64,000 bases of DNA, from NCBI GenBank assembly GCA_024509875.1, contig JAMPIV010011339.1, forward strand, positions 1 through 64,000, given 5' to 3'. Every line of letters begins with the position of its first letter. The stretch's first letter is position 1. Under the pieces are notes generated by a model. The model was not told where the DNA came from and ran no database searches. It was given only the letters and a program-made list of their open reading frames with translations. Position numbers and translations under genes: made by a program. This document shows, one piece after another, positions 1 through 11,361 of this stretch. This DNA comes from Oreohelix idahoensis. Lineage: Eukaryota; Mollusca; Gastropoda; Stylommatophora; Oreohelicidae.

Positions 1-2028
1 GTTTGTTACTGGTGGAAATAATATTAAAGGATTCACAGATTCTGTTTCTTTAAAATTTCTGTCCCTTTTATAATAAAGTTCAGTTCTGGGTTATTTTATT
101 CAAGGTTGGGCTTTACGTGCTGACATGCTCTTATCTCATAATGCAGCTGCAGGAAACCTGTATCCTCTGCTCGCTTGCTTCTCAGTTTGATAATATGATA
201 GGCAATGGCCGCTATCTTGTGCATGGAGTCTGCTGCCAACTTTCTGGATCACGCAGTACTCAGACCGGACGATGCAATATCACCATCTATACCACGGTCC
301 CTGAAAGTGAAGGTTATGCATCCTTCTTACTAACTAGTATACAATATTATTCCACACAGAAGTACATGACAGTACAAACAAACATAAAGTTCAGCGCTTT
401 AAGCCAACTGCTAGCTTTTCATGTGACAATATACACCAGTATTCCTCTCCCTAATGGTTACAACGCCTCTGCAAATCCAGCTGTAATCACTTCCATACAA
501 TAGGATAGGTGTTATGTTACTATATGGCAATCCAATATATATATATATGCAGTTATACTCCTCTCTGACAATCTTTTACATAGTGGAGCAATATCTAGGC
601 TTTGCCTCATGTTTGCTACTGAACCGCACACATACAGACATAATTTATCATTTCACATTCAATTTTCAATAAAAATACAGATTAAAAATGTCTAGCTTAC
701 CACAATTCGTAGGAAAACACACTAAAGATGACTGGCACAGTTTGATCTGCGGTATGTCCAAGCTGTTATCATATATTTAATTTAGGATAACACTGCCTGC
801 TCTCATCTCTCAAATGTGTAACGATATGGCGTCCCTTCTAAGATTTCTTCTGCCAATATCCAGTGTATTGACCAATCGTTTTGAATATATTCAAAAGAGT
901 ACCCAGTCATTCCAACATTTTCATTCACTTCTACTCCGTTTCTAGGCATTTATTTGTTATTCATAGGTCACCCAATCCAATTTCTTTTAACTTCAAAGTT
1001 CAGCCAATGGCCTCCCACGTACTATCTTAGACTTTCTGTCACTACTATGTTTCACAAAAATCAGGGATTTCCATCCCAAGCAGATATGACCAAACCTGAC
1101 AGTATCTCTGTTCTCTATATGTTTTATTACCAATATCTAATTATTTAATGGACTTTTTAGATAATTTATTACATATTCCTAGACCATTAGCCTTCCTGTA
1201 CACGAATATATGATTTTCAAGGGGCTAAGTGGTGTAGTTAAGAATACGATCTTTTTTCGATGTTAAGTGTTTAATTTCAACTACCACCTGTTCAATCCTT
1301 TATCAGTATAAAGTCAGGAGCCCTTCGTAAAATATCAGGTTTCCTAATAAGAATTAAACCTGTTTTCGAAACCTAACATCGTATCGTTAGTTTTTTTCAT
1401 CACTGTTTATTTGAAAAAATCAGGCCATGCACACTGCGAGTTGGTTTATTTTTAGACACACAGCGAGTGGCTTGCGCTACTGTGTTCCATGGTCCGTCTA
1501 CCTCTCTCTGCTTTTTTTTCTTCTAAGCCCGTCTGTCTTTCCAAGGCTTACTTTGTGCGCGATTTTGCACTAGTGTTAGTTTTTAAAATCAAGGTCGTCC
1601 AAAAGATTTTACTACACGTTCTATTTTTAGAACTACGGTTATCGCCGTATTGTTAGGCTTAAGCATTTTATTTAGGAACGAACGAATTAGGACAAGTAGA
1701 AATCTTGTGTTAGCCATTACGGCGTTATACAACTAAGGCGTTATCTATACTAGGAAAGCATTGGTCCTTCTCCATTCTTCTTCCTATCGTATTATTTCGT
1801 TCTGCTTTATATTTATGTTCTAATTTATATAGGGGTATTAGAATTTTTCACCACAGAGCTAAAGGGTACTAATTGATTGAATGATGGGACTGGCAACCCA
1901 TTAACTTAGAAAAAATTGTTACAAAAACTACTGCTGCCAGAGAACATGGATTCTCATTTTCAGGCTTCCTGCAAAATGGAAAAAAGCTGTAGTGGTGGTT
2001 TCATGTTTCATTAGCAGACAACAAGAGA
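1..2028. other. No gene recognised
   Basis: AT-rich sequence with only short, unconvincing open frames and a small (TA)n run near 535. I see no conserved protein, RNA gene or repeat shared with the rest of the window. Confidence 0.5.
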
Positions 2029-2465
2029 AAGACTTACTTAGTCGTTCCTCTTCTACCTTAAGGTGTAGAGGTTTGAAAGAGAGAGCGCCATACTATCCTA
2101 TCGGCTGTCTTCCTCCTGGCCTGGTTCCATTCTAGTCCTCGGTCCTACAGAGGTTGTCTAATGTTGTGCTCCCAGCGGACTCTGAGTTGTCCTGGATGTT
2201 TGGATCTCTGGCTCTTAGGCTCCAATACCTGCCGTGGCAGCCGATCTTCTCCAATTCCGCAAACATGGCCAAACCATCTTAGTTGGGACTGTTCTACTTG
2301 GGTCTGCAGGGGTTGGGTTTTCAGGCCTTGACGTATCGTTTAGTTGCGGACCATGTCTCTTCTTGTTACTTCAACCACCTGTCTCAGATACCTTATTTCT
2401 GAGGTTTGGATCTGACTTTTGTGGGTTGTAGTCACTGCCCATGACTTGCATCCATACGTCAAGAC
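2029..2465 (-). mobile_element. LINE family F4, 3' fragment (C-terminal RT region)
   Basis: Read on the minus strand this matches, with substitutions, the plus-strand fragment at 59815-60262: the same YGCESWA-type start, the RRDMVRNQ block and the WFGHVCR block that typify the region after the reverse transcriptase in several LINE clades. Both copies stop at a CGACTAAGTAAGT tail, so the 3' end of this family is identified by two independent copies. Stops interrupt the frame here (for example in the block after RRDMVRN), so it is a dead 5'-truncated copy. Confidence 0.8.
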
Positions 2466-2477
2466 TTTGGATAGATA

Positions 2478-2960
2478 ACAAAAAACCACATATAAAAAGA
2501 GAGCTGGGAGACAGAAGTAAAAATGATGAGGAAGGAGTGGAAATAATTTGAGCTGATTACACGCTACAGGAGGTTACACGCTACAGGAGGTTACACGCTA
2601 CAGGAGGTTACACGCTACAGGAGATTACACGCTACAGGAGATTACACGCTACAGGAGGTTACACGCTACAGGAGGTTACACGCTACAGGAGGTTACACGG
2701 TACAGGAGGTTACACGCTACAGGAGGTTACACGGTACAGGAGGTTACACGCTACAGCAGGTTACACGCTACAGGCGGTTACACGCTACAGGCGGTTACAC
2801 GCTACAGGAGGTTACACGCTACAGGAGGTTACACGCTACAGGAGGTTACACGCTACAGGAGGTTACACGCTACAGCAGGTTACACGCTATAGGAGGACTT
2901 GGCATGTGTTTGTTGAAGGCCTATTCTCCTCGGGGAGCTAAGGAGTATTGAGTGATTCAT
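2478..2960 (+). mobile_element. RTE-like LINE F1, 3' end split by a minisatellite
   Basis: The left part (about 2478-2554) matches the F1 segment for the last about 45 residues of the RT protein, and the right part (2897-2960) matches the F1 terminus (ACTTGGCATGTGTTTGTTGA, then a GGGGAGCTAA end). Between them, exactly where F1 has one GATGGCAC..GACAGGAGGA stretch, sits a 20-copy tandem array. Compare copy A around 18000-18135 and copy B around 26930-27070. Confidence 0.8.
2555..2896 (+). repeat. Minisatellite, 17-bp unit, about 20 copies, derived from F1
   Basis: Unit GGTTACACGCTACAGGA repeats about 20 times with few variants (GGTACAGG, CTACAGCAGG, CTACAGGCGG). The F1 sequence at the equivalent place in copy B (27005-27026) is ATGGCACGTGACAGGAGGAC, which differs from the unit by only a few bases. 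The array therefore appears to be amplified from the element itself. The period is not a multiple of three, so the reading frame is lost. Confidence 0.9.
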
Positions 2961-3089
2961 TCGTTTTCTAGAGCATAATAAGAAAGGTGTAATGTATTAA
3001 TAACTATATTTGGAGAACAATAAAAACATCAACCAAAAAGCTACAGACTTTCACAAACGGGTGCTTCCTTAAAATAGAAGGGTGGAAAT

Positions 3090-3149
3090 GGAGCTACAAG
3101 ATCATCAATGGAGCTACAAGATCATCAATGGAGCTACAAGATCATCAAT
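3090..3149 (+). repeat. Three-copy 20-bp tandem repeat inside F1
   Basis: GGAGCTACAAGATCATCAAT occurs three times head to tail at the position where F1 normally has a single stretch between AAATGG and GAACTGATGAC. ATGG occurs at both edges, suggesting slippage between short direct repeats. Confidence 0.9.
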
Positions 3150-3180
3150 GGAGAACTGAAGACAAGAAGCAGACAATGAT

Positions 3181-3280
3181 CAGACCTAAAGTTCTTTTAT
3201 ATTTGGACATGCGCCCTGATATAGCCGACTAGGTTGAATGGGACGCGCCTCGCCAATATGAGGAAAAATATTATTTAAAA
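3181..3280. repeat. Short interspersed repeat nested in F1
   Basis: About 95 bp starting AGACCTAAAG, containing TTATATTTGGACAT and a CGCGCCTCGCCAA stretch, ending in an A-rich run. A diverged second copy lies at 12962-13060. The F1 target appears on both sides (AAGAAGCAGACAA before, AAGAACCATACAA after), consistent with a 12-14 bp target-site duplication. It could be a truncated SINE or a 3' tail shared by several elements. Confidence 0.6.
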
Positions 3281-3560
3281 AAAAAGAACCATACAAGTAC
3301 CAGTTGAACAAGAGATGTAAAGAGAGCGCTGGCGATAGATAGGGCCCACATTGAAGAAACCTTTTGATAGCATTATAATGCAGTCCTTCTTTTTGGAATC
3401 CACAGGGTAATAGAGGCAGAGGTAGGCCATGAAGAACATAACTAGAGATCAAAAGGAAAATGACAAGAAAAAACATAGAAAATTTAGCAAATCGCACGCG
3501 ACAAGAGGATTTGGCATGTTTTTGTTGAAGGCCTTTACTTCTTGGGGAGCTAAAGGATGT

Positions 3561-3965
3561 TGTTTGATTGATTGATCAATTACTATACTTCATTAACGGG
3601 GAAACATATAATAGCTACAACGAAAATGAAGCGGATAATGAGAAACGAAAAAAAAACTCGATCAAAATTCCGAAGACATTAAAGGCGTATACATCTATAT
3701 TAAAAATAGAACTTTTTAATGTCTGTTTTGCGTGACTCAATTCAATTATCTGAATTAGCTATTCTCGGTGACTTGTTAATACGTTGAATTTGTATGGCTC
3801 TAAATCTCCACAGTATGGGGTAAACATCATAATGGCCCAATACTCCTTAGCTGCTCACAACGACAATGTCTGGTGGATCACAATGTCATTTAAGTGTTTT
3901 ATTTATAATTTTTTTTATTTTTGTGCAAAATAGAATGATTGAAATTGTGTATGTTAGGATCACTA
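3561..3965. other. No gene recognised
   Basis: AT-rich sequence with poly-A and poly-T runs between two F1 fragments. Nothing identifiable. Confidence 0.4.
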
Positions 3966-4112
3966 ATATGGAGCTGATCAAATGAACCAGACACATACAA
4001 GTGAATCAAAAGCTGAAAAAAACAGGATCATGCTGAACAATGATACACATTCAGAAAACCAGTTCATAGCATTACATGGCAACGATTTTTCTGGAATTCC
4101 CAAGGTAATAGA
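3966..4112 (+). mobile_element. RTE-like LINE F1, diverged 3' fragment (plus arm of a tail-to-tail pair)
   Basis: The run from GGAGCTGATC through TTCATAGCATTACATGGCAA to TTCTGGAATTCCC matches F1 around 26775-26920 with many substitutions. It directly abuts a minus-strand F1 fragment. Confidence 0.6.
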
Positions 4113-4532
4113 CATAGCATCACCTTTCAGCTTCCCAATAAACATAGGCCTTAAACACACGTATGCTACGTTTTTCTCTTCTGTGCCATCAGCTGAAGAT
4201 CTATCAATGTCTCCTTCATCCCCTTCATGTATGACTCCAGTTCTCTTCTCCATGTGTTAAGTGGTCTCATACGTCTCTTACCCTGGGGAATCCAGAACCA
4301 TGTGTGCCTAGTAATGCTATCAACAGGTTTTATCAGTGTGTGTCCTATCCATCTCCATCATTTCCTTCTCATCTCTTGCTCCAGTGGCAATTGTCTGGTT
4401 CATTTCGTCAGTTCCACAATCGTGATCTTGTCATACCATTTCAATCCTTCTATTCTACGCAAGCACCCATTTATGAAAGTCTGCAGCATTTTTTGTTTTT
4501 TGTTTTTGTTGTTCTCCGCGTTTCAGAGCCAA
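4113..4532 (-). mobile_element. RTE-like LINE F1, 3' fragment (minus arm of a tail-to-tail pair)
   Basis: The minus strand reads F1 from the GCTCTGAAACG..GAACAACA region (about 4530) down to the terminus near 4128. Blocks such as ATAGGACACACACTGA and CACATGGAGAAGAGAACTGG are obvious. Its 3' end meets the 3' side of the plus-strand fragment next door. Confidence 0.7.
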
Positions 4533-5137
4533 TCAATAAACAAAAACATAGATAGATCTGATAAAAACACGAGGAGAAGGGAAGTGGTGACAGATACGAA
4601 AGGGGTAAAGAAGATATCTTAAAGTTATACTGGTCAGGGCGCCAATTGTCGCACCGCTACAGGATGATTGGGATGACTTATGGGATGTTGTCAAGAAGGT
4701 CTCCAGAAATTGGCTCGTTATGAAAGAAAGAGATCTATTCGAGATATAGACAAGAAGAAGAGAAGGCGAATTCTCTCCACTAAATAGTATTTTCTAATAA
4801 ACCATGAAGAGTTTTCTTTATCCCTACGACATTAGTCTCTTTCCCTGAATTCTCGATAAAGACAGAGCCCTCAACCTCATGAATAATGGATTTTGCTCAT
4901 AAGTGAATACTTAAAACAGCACGAGTGATACATTAAATAATGAAGTAATTGATCAACGTGACTATACAGTTTATTAGTTAAATATATACACATATAGGGT
5001 TAGATAAAAGTGAAAGGATGATTGTTAAAGACAATTCACAGATGAAATGTAAAAATTTAATTAATTAAATATGATAGTGAAACTAGGTAAATGATGATGG
5101 GATATATTAAATGTTACAATGCTGATGATAAATCTAC
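4533..5137. other. No gene recognised
   Basis: Low-information AT-rich DNA. A GGCGCCAATTGTCGCACC stretch near 4640 is reminiscent of LTR-retrotransposon termini, but no partner copy is visible here. Confidence 0.35.
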
Positions 5138-5266
5138 ACCATTAGGGGGGCATGTAATCAAAACTAATAAAGTATTCGAAAAGTCTACGATTGTATGAAT
5201 AGGGACTGAAAGAGAGCGAACGAACTTTATTTTCAAAGTGTTGAGAGAAAGGAACTTAGGCCCGTC

Positions 5267-5315
<49 letters not shown>

Positions 5316-5480
5316 GAGAGAGAGAGAGAAAGTGTGAGAGAGAGAGAGAGCCAGCGAGAGAGCGAACGAACTTTGTTTTCAAAGTGTTGAGAAATAGGAA
5401 CATAGGTTCGTCTAAGAGAGAACGAACGAACGAACTTTATTTTCAAAGGGTTGAGAATTGGGCTCACAGGCCCGTCTGAC
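5138..5480 (-). repeat. CR1-like 3' fragment plus GA-rich tandem repeats
   Basis: 5138-5208 is a second copy of the last about 70 bases of the CR1-like element that ends at 5744, including the TTCGAATACTTTAT and CCCCCCTAATG stretches on the minus strand. It is followed by three diverged copies of a roughly 60-bp unit containing CGAACGAACTTTATTTTCAA (near 5216, 5363 and 5424), with a (GA)n tract of about 80 bp between the first and second. The fragment plus tandem block looks like a second 3' end expanded by slippage. Confidence 0.7.
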
Positions 5481-5743
5481 ATTCTGCCCTTCCTTTCTCT
5501 CGTCTTTTATACTGATTTCATTTATTCTCACATATATTTTACCCATCAATTCAAGGAATTCAACGTTGTAAAGGTAAAATAATAGCATACTCACATTCAC
5601 AGTATCTAATTATAAACATGAAATAGAATATGTTGAAAAGTACAAACTAAGTATTACCATGAAACAAAATATATTGAAAAGCACTAACATCAGCATTAAA
5701 CCTACACTCGATATTATACCATTTGTTCGGAAAAATAATCACA

Positions 5744-8582
5744 TTAGGGGGGCAGATAATCAGAACTCATAAAGTATTCGAAAAGTTTACGATTGTATGA
5801 ATAGGGACTGAGGTTGTTATGTTTTAGATAATGTGGAAGATAGTTCCAAAGATGAGCAGCAGAGTAAGCTAAGCTTTTCTTGAATAAGTCAAGCCTAGGC
5901 TTGGGCACTTGTATTTTGTTAAGGCGTTGACTGCGTCTTTCATTGTATTTGAACATTGGCCACAGATATGTTGGAGCATTCTGTGACAGGATTTTGTGAA
6001 CAAATTTAGCTTTGTTGAACAGAAAGCGCTTTCTTAGAGGCAGTATTTTGAGATCTTTATATAGATCTACACACTGTGTTTGGCAGTTGTCAGAAACTAG
6101 ACGCACTGCACGCTTTTGTAGTGAATGGAGTCTTTTTGTGTTGGACATAGAACAACCATCCCAGATTGTGGAGCAATAGTCAAGGTTTGTTTTTTATGTG
6201 AGATATATAGAACAATTTTCGTGCATCTTCATCTAGGAAATGTTTGATTTTAGCTAACTGGTAAACTTTCTGTGCCGTTTGCTTGGTCAGTGCATGAACA
6301 TGTGAGTTCCAATTTAGATGCTGGTCAACGACTATTCCTAGAGTTTTATGTTCATTAACGTTTCCAATTGGTGAGGTACCAATATAGATCTGAAGTGTTG
6401 TTTTCTCAGAATTTTGTAATTTTTGTCTAGTTGATATTAACATGCACTTTGTTTTAATTATATTAATTAGCATGCGATTTCCGATGCTCCACCTAATCAG
6501 ATTGTCTGTATCTTTTTGTAACGATAGTTCGAGTGTGTTGCAACTTGTATCACTTGTGTAGATAGTACAGTCATCAGCAAATAGGTCACAGGATGCGTGC
6601 TCGACGTGTAGTGGAAGGTCATTAATGTATATGGCAAAAAGTAGAGGCCCAAGAATAGAGCCCTGAGGAACGCCGGTATTTATTACGGTTGGGTTTGAGC
6701 AAGAGTTATTGTAAGAAACTACATGTTTTCTGTCTGACAGGAATGATTTAATTATCGTCACTAGTTGAAGGTTTACTTTTGATGTTTCTAGTTTTCTAAT
6801 TAAAATAGCGTGATCTATCATATCAAATGCTTTTTTAAAGTCTACAAAAACTGCCCCACATATGTTATCGTTATTAATATTTAAGTGCCAGTTGTCAATC
6901 ATCTTAGTTAGAGCTGTGTGACATGAATGTTTAGGTCTAAACCCTGACTGACTATCAATTAGCAAGCCATTGTTAACTAGGTGTTGTAGTGTTATTTTAT
7001 GTATGTGTTTTTCTAGTGGTTTGGATAGCGATGATATTAAGGAGATTGGCCTATAGTTATCAAGGTTACTATTGTCGGAAGAGCCAGGTTTTAAGAGAGG
7101 ATATACCTTAGCGACTTTAAAGTGCCACGGAAAGTAACTCCGTGCGATACATTGATTGTATATGTATGTAAGCGAATCACTAATAGCTGGAGCCGCATAA
7201 CGCAGTATTCGATTACTGACTCCGTCAAGTCCTGATGAGTTATTATCTTTAAGTCCTAGAAGATAGTTATACACTTCATTAACTGTCATAAACGGAATGT
7301 TGGATGGGATTGTGTTGGTACATTTGTTCTCACAAAATACTGACAGCCTGCCTAAGTCACAAGGTGAATTTGGTATTGTAGATTTAAGACTGTTTATTTC
7401 TGCCTGAAGGTAATTGCTGAAGTCTGTGGAAGTAAATGAGGTATTAGGAGTTGACGAGACTGACAGATTTCGCTTGTTCGCTAAGGTATTGATTGCTTTC
7501 CATATATCTTTACTGTTTGTTTTGTTCTGAACCAAATTTTTAAAGTAATTTTTTTTTTTTCTCTACGAATTAAATATTGCACGTTGTTCCTCTGTGCTCT
7601 GTATATGTTAAAGTCCTTGTTTTTGTGAGCTTGATCTCTCTGCCTCATGGCGTCTAGCACTGCTTGTGTGATCCAAGGAGATTTGACCTGTCGTTTCACA
7701 CGAACTTCTTTAGTTGGTGCGTGGTTATCAAACACACAAAGAAAGATACGTATCCAATGGGCAATGGCGTCATCGGGATCAGAAAGCTGATAAACACTGG
7801 CAAGAGGTGCGGTTCGCAAATCATGTAAAAATAGTTCACGGTTGAAATTTTTTAAAACTTCTAAATTTAATACTGATATGTTTATTTCTTGGAGCTTTAT
7901 ATTTATTCTTTGACCACGTGCAACATATAGGATAGTGGTCACTCATTGCGACAGTAGGAACAGAGCATTCTATAATGTTTTTTGCACAGGTGACGTAGAT
8001 GTGGTCAATTGTTGTGGATGATGCATTTGTTACCCTGGTAGGCTGGTTGACTATTTGTTTTAGGTTGTAAGATAGTATGATGTTTTCCCACGTTTGGTTT
8101 GTGTTGTGCATGTCGATGTTGAAATCGCCTAGAAGAATAATTTCTTTGGCAGTGGTAAATACTTTATCCATCATAGTGGTGAAATCTTCATACCAGATGG
8201 CTCCTGCACTGGGATTTCTATAAAGATACCCGACTAGAAATTGTCCCTGAGTCGGTAGTTTTATTTCTAACCATATGCACTCGGTCTCTGCTGTCTCTAA
8301 ATCGCTTCTGTGGCGATAACTAATAGAAGTGGAAATATATATACTACTATACCTGTTTCTAGCTTTCTACTTGAGTCTCGCCGAACTGTTTTAAAGCCAT
8401 TTAGGGCAATTTCATCATCTGATATTTTTTTCGTTTAAACGACTTTCGGAAAGTCCAAAAACATGAAAATTTTTATTCAGAATTTGTGTAAGCTCAGGAA
8501 GTTTGCCTAATAAATGGTAAATGTTCAGGTGGCCCAGCCGTAGACCATCCTTAATTAGCCATTGTGTCTGATAGGTATGCAT
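5744..8582 (-). pseudogene. CR1-like ORF2: endonuclease and reverse transcriptase, frameshifted
   Basis: ORF2 encodes the enzyme that nicks target DNA and copies the element RNA into it. I place the start at the ATG at 8582-8580, which opens a frame running into an APE-type endonuclease (LSESRLN near 8440, LLGDFNID near 8135, SDHYP near 7945). A linker follows, then the RT at about 7535-6180: YRPISLIS, VFVDFKKAFD, GVPQGSILGPLLF and the catalytic LFADD box. The C-terminal domain (6148-5744) contains LHSLQKRAVRLV and ends at TAG/TAA near 5744. Breaks: two one-base shifts in the endonuclease (a T run near 8430 and about 8350), one near 7850, one in an 11-T run near 7550, and one in a T run near 6190. 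Three fall in homopolymers, so real decay and assembly error are both possible. All catalytic residues I can see are kept. Confidence 0.85.
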
Positions 8583-9093
8583 TTTATTTTGGCGAGTGGT
8601 TTAAAAAGGAAAATAACAAAAGCAATTTTGAATACGAAACCCACGAAAATTTAAACTAATTAACGTCACCACGTAAGTGAAAATTCAAATGTTAGTACTT
8701 AACGTACGAACACTTGGTACAAGTATTGCTAAAAAATTACAATTAACTGAAATTGTCAGTAGTATATTAAAATAGTCACACAACAGTAGGCACGCACGTT
8801 TTCACATCACAACACTAAAATTCTAACACAGTAATTAAGCAACACTGAGAGAATACGAATTAAAAAAGTAAATAAAATACAATAAAATAAAATCTTGCAA
8901 ATTATGAAAAAACTGTCGGAGGCCTGTAGCCAATGAAATTAGAGTGTTTTGAGAAAGTAACAAAGTACTTATTACTTTATGCGTCACAGTAATCAACTAA
9001 TTTTTCAAGAGAGAGATACGGCTTTGGTCGCAGGGATTAAGTCAATAAAAATAAAATAAAATATAAAAAAATAAATAATGAGTGGATTCATCA

Positions 9094-11361
9094 TCAATAT
9101 TGGATGTCTCTGTCAGGTAAATAGTAGGGCCCGCGTTGCACAGACATCATTAGTGCTTGGCTGAGTGACGCAGGACTGAATTGCATCAGGTAGCCAAGTT
9201 CTGGGTTCCACTGAGCACGACCAGGAAGGCTACGGGAGGAAGCATGACGACTGTAGATTTCGTCTGTAATGGTTCCAACACTAGTAGGAGATTTTTGGGT
9301 CTGGGACATTGTGGCACTGCTTGTGGAACTGTCATATAATGTGTTTGTGAGGGGCTGTCTTATAGGTAGTGGAGGAAACATAACATCGTAACGTTCGGCT
9401 TCCTGGCTGTAGGTGGCGTTCTGTTTGTGGTTAGGTAATTTGTTGGTTACGGGAGCACTTCTTTGAGGGGCGGGTAAGGTGTGTTGTGCATTTTCATGAA
9501 GGGCTGATCTCATGGTAGATCGGTTTGTGTTCTTTGTGTCTGGTGGGTTGTCGTGTTGCGTTCGCTGCGGGTACTTGATGTTTTTTGCTAGGATGCTGCT
9601 ACCTAGTTTTGATGTATGTATTTGATCTATGTAAAGGCGTTTCTTTGGTGCTCCAGAGTTGCTTGTGAAGAAAGGAGTGTTGTTGATATAGCCAATGTTG
9701 TTGTGTTCACAATAGCTTTGGAGTGTCTTGTTGTTGGTGTCGGCTATGCGACGTTGGAAGCCATAGCAAGGTGGAATAATGGATGACATAAAAATGGAGG
9801 TGTTAGGAAATTTTTGTTTTATTGTAGTGGTCAGTTTGGAAATCGCCGAAGGGCTAACGCTGTGTCCATTCATTATGTCGTTGATCCCTACATGTACTGT
9901 TGTTCTTGTAATGTTATGATGTATGTCGAACCTATTAATTCTATCAATTAATCTTTCAGTTCCAGCTCCAGGTATCGCTAAAACTGAGACAGTTTCCTCT
10001 TTATTAGCAGACATCCGATCATTGTATATGCCTTTTAGGAGAGAGTCGCCAATTATAACATGTGTTGCTTTACTACATGGTTGTTGACTCGGCTTTCGTT
10101 TTGATTCTTGCTGCCGCCATTGATTTTCCTGGTGTGAATCGTCCTGAATAGTCTGGGTGTTTTCATCGGGTGGTTGTGGTGTCAGTATCTGATCTGGTAG
10201 CGGCGTTAATGCCTGTTCATTTTGTACTGAACTCTGGTTAATGGCGGTAAACCTGTTGCTTACTTTTACACTAATAGGGTAAGCTTCGTGCGCACGTGTA
10301 TCCTCAACTTTCTTGGTGTTACATTGGTGCTGCTTGCGGCGTTCGTTTGTTATATGTTCTTTGGGGGGATCTCCAGAAGCTTCAGGTACTATAAGAGGAT
10401 GTTCCGAGTGCTTTGTTTTATAAATAGAAAAATCGCTTCGTAGTTGCTCAACGACGTGTTTAATATTGGAATTATCTTCTCTCAGATGCAGTATTTCCTT
10501 TTTGAGTAGTTCGTTTTCTGCGCTGATCGATTTATAGACATTAGTCGTCAGATCGGCAATTAGTGTTCGAAGGGTGTCCTCCATTTTGAGCATCAGCTCC
10601 TGGCAGCACTGCGCATTTATCATGTGAGTGACTTCTGGGTGATTTTCACGTGATAATGTTTCATCTGTTTGTGTGCTAGTTTCTTTAGGGCCCATTGGAT
10701 ATTCTATGGCCAGCACAGGTTGAGAAGATTGAGTATTTGCTACTGTGTCGCTCATTGGAAAGTCGCGTGCTGCGGGAGGCAAAGTGGATGTATTTGCAGG
10801 AGAGTGTATGCTAGAGTTAATGTTGATGATTTCGCTGTCAGCAGATGAGACGCTGGCGGCTGATGATGTGATATCTATTGCGAGCTGGGGTAAACATATT
10901 GTCGAGTCCAATTTTGTGGTACAAATTATGTTTTGTGCAGACTCATTTAAACTGACAAAGTCCGTTTCCAGCCATGACTCAATAACAGTGGCAGTTCCTT
11001 GTATCATTATCTTGTTTTTTGTATGATAAAGGTGCACAGATAATAGTGGTGTTGTGATGAAATCTTCTACAAAGGCACCTTGTTTATCTGCTCTCGTCTC
11101 GACATGGTCATTCTGGTAGTATTTGGTACACGTTGTGCGAAATGCCTCATAATGAAATGTATTGTGGAAAAGTACAGTAGCACATTTACCGTCATTTGCT
11201 ATTTTAAAGGTTAAATCCGATTCTTTGTTAAATCCCTGAAGTTTAACGCGAAGTGCCCTGTTTTGGTCTAGGGTGTAATTTTTGATCGTGGACGGGCGTA
11301 ATCTACAGTCCCTAGCGGCTTTTATTACCTGCGAGCCGTGGCCGATCTCCAAGCGTGACAT
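9094..11361 (-). CDS. CR1-like ORF1 protein with coiled coil and SGNH esterase domain, intact
   Basis: Uninterrupted 755-residue frame. N-terminal about 140 residues form a conserved-looking globular region (VIKAARDCRLRP to about VIESWLETDF). A leucine-rich heptad-like segment at about 250-320 probably forms a coiled coil, as in trimerising ORF1 proteins. Residues 438-444 (GDSLLKG) are SGNH block I with the nucleophile serine, 492-495 (GIND) is block III, and D579/H582 (YIDQIHTS) supply the last two catalytic residues. The tail is polar and low-complexity. Such ORF1 proteins bind element RNA; the esterase role is not settled. The start is the first ATG after a stop-rich region. It is the only long uninterrupted protein frame in the window with recognisable domains, in contrast to its broken ORF2. 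It is an element protein, not a host gene. Confidence 0.88.
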   Translation of the reverse strand: MSRLEIGHGSQVIKAARDCRLRPSTIKNYTLDQNRALRVKLQGFNKESDLTFKIANDGKCATVLFHNTFHYEAFRTTCTKYYQNDHVETRADKQGAFVEDFITTPLLSVHLYHTKNKIMIQGTATVIESWLETDFVSLNESAQNIICTTKLDSTICLPQLAIDITSSAASVSSADSEIININSSIHSPANTSTLPPAARDFPMSDTVANTQSSQPVLAIEYPMGPKETSTQTDETLSRENHPEVTHMINAQCCQELMLKMEDTLRTLIADLTTNVYKSISAENELLKKEILHLREDNSNIKHVVEQLRSDFSIYKTKHSEHPLIVPEASGDPPKEHITNERRKQHQCNTKKVEDTRAHEAYPISVKVSNRFTAINQSSVQNEQALTPLPDQILTPQPPDENTQTIQDDSHQENQWRQQESKRKPSQQPCSKATHVIIGDSLLKGIYNDRMSANKEETVSVLAIPGAGTERLIDRINRFDIHHNITRTTVHVGINDIMNGHSVSPSAISKLTTTIKQKFPNTSIFMSSIIPPCYGFQRRIADTNNKTLQSYCEHNNIGYINNTPFFTSNSGAPKKRLYIDQIHTSKLGSSILAKNIKYPQRTQHDNPPDTKNTNRSTMRSALHENAQHTLPAPQRSAPVTNKLPNHKQNATYSQEAERYDVMFPPLPIRQPLTNTLYDSSTSSATMSQTQKSPTSVGTITDEIYSRHASSRSLPGRAQWNPELGYLMQFSPASLSQALMMSVQRGPYYLPDRDIQY

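Larger units (their letters stand above)
3012..3560 (+). mobile_element. RTE-like LINE F1, 3' fragment with nested insert
   Basis: The sequence follows F1 from the AACAACCAAAAAGCTACAGA region through the terminus near 3560 (GGAGCTAAAGG). It matches 17760-18135 of copy A. It is interrupted at 3181-3280 by a short unrelated repeat and internally contains a three-copy 20-bp duplication. Many stops; no function expected. Confidence 0.75.
5741..11361 (-). mobile_element. Near-complete CR1-like non-LTR retrotransposon
   Basis: Two-ORF LINE on the minus strand: ORF1 (11361-9094) with an esterase-like domain, a spacer of about 510 bp, then ORF2 (8582-5744) with endonuclease and reverse transcriptase. 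ORF1 with coiled coil and SGNH esterase is a known CR1/L2 arrangement. The 5' UTR boundary beyond 11361 cannot be fixed from one copy. The 3' end lies just past 5744, as suggested by the partial second copy at 5138-5208. Confidence 0.85.

Noticed and set aside
2555..2896. CRISPR array
   Set aside because: Units of 17 bp are contiguous with no unique spacers, the flanks are LINE sequence, and the DNA is eukaryotic. The same reasoning removes the arrays at 18428, 40233 and 43245.
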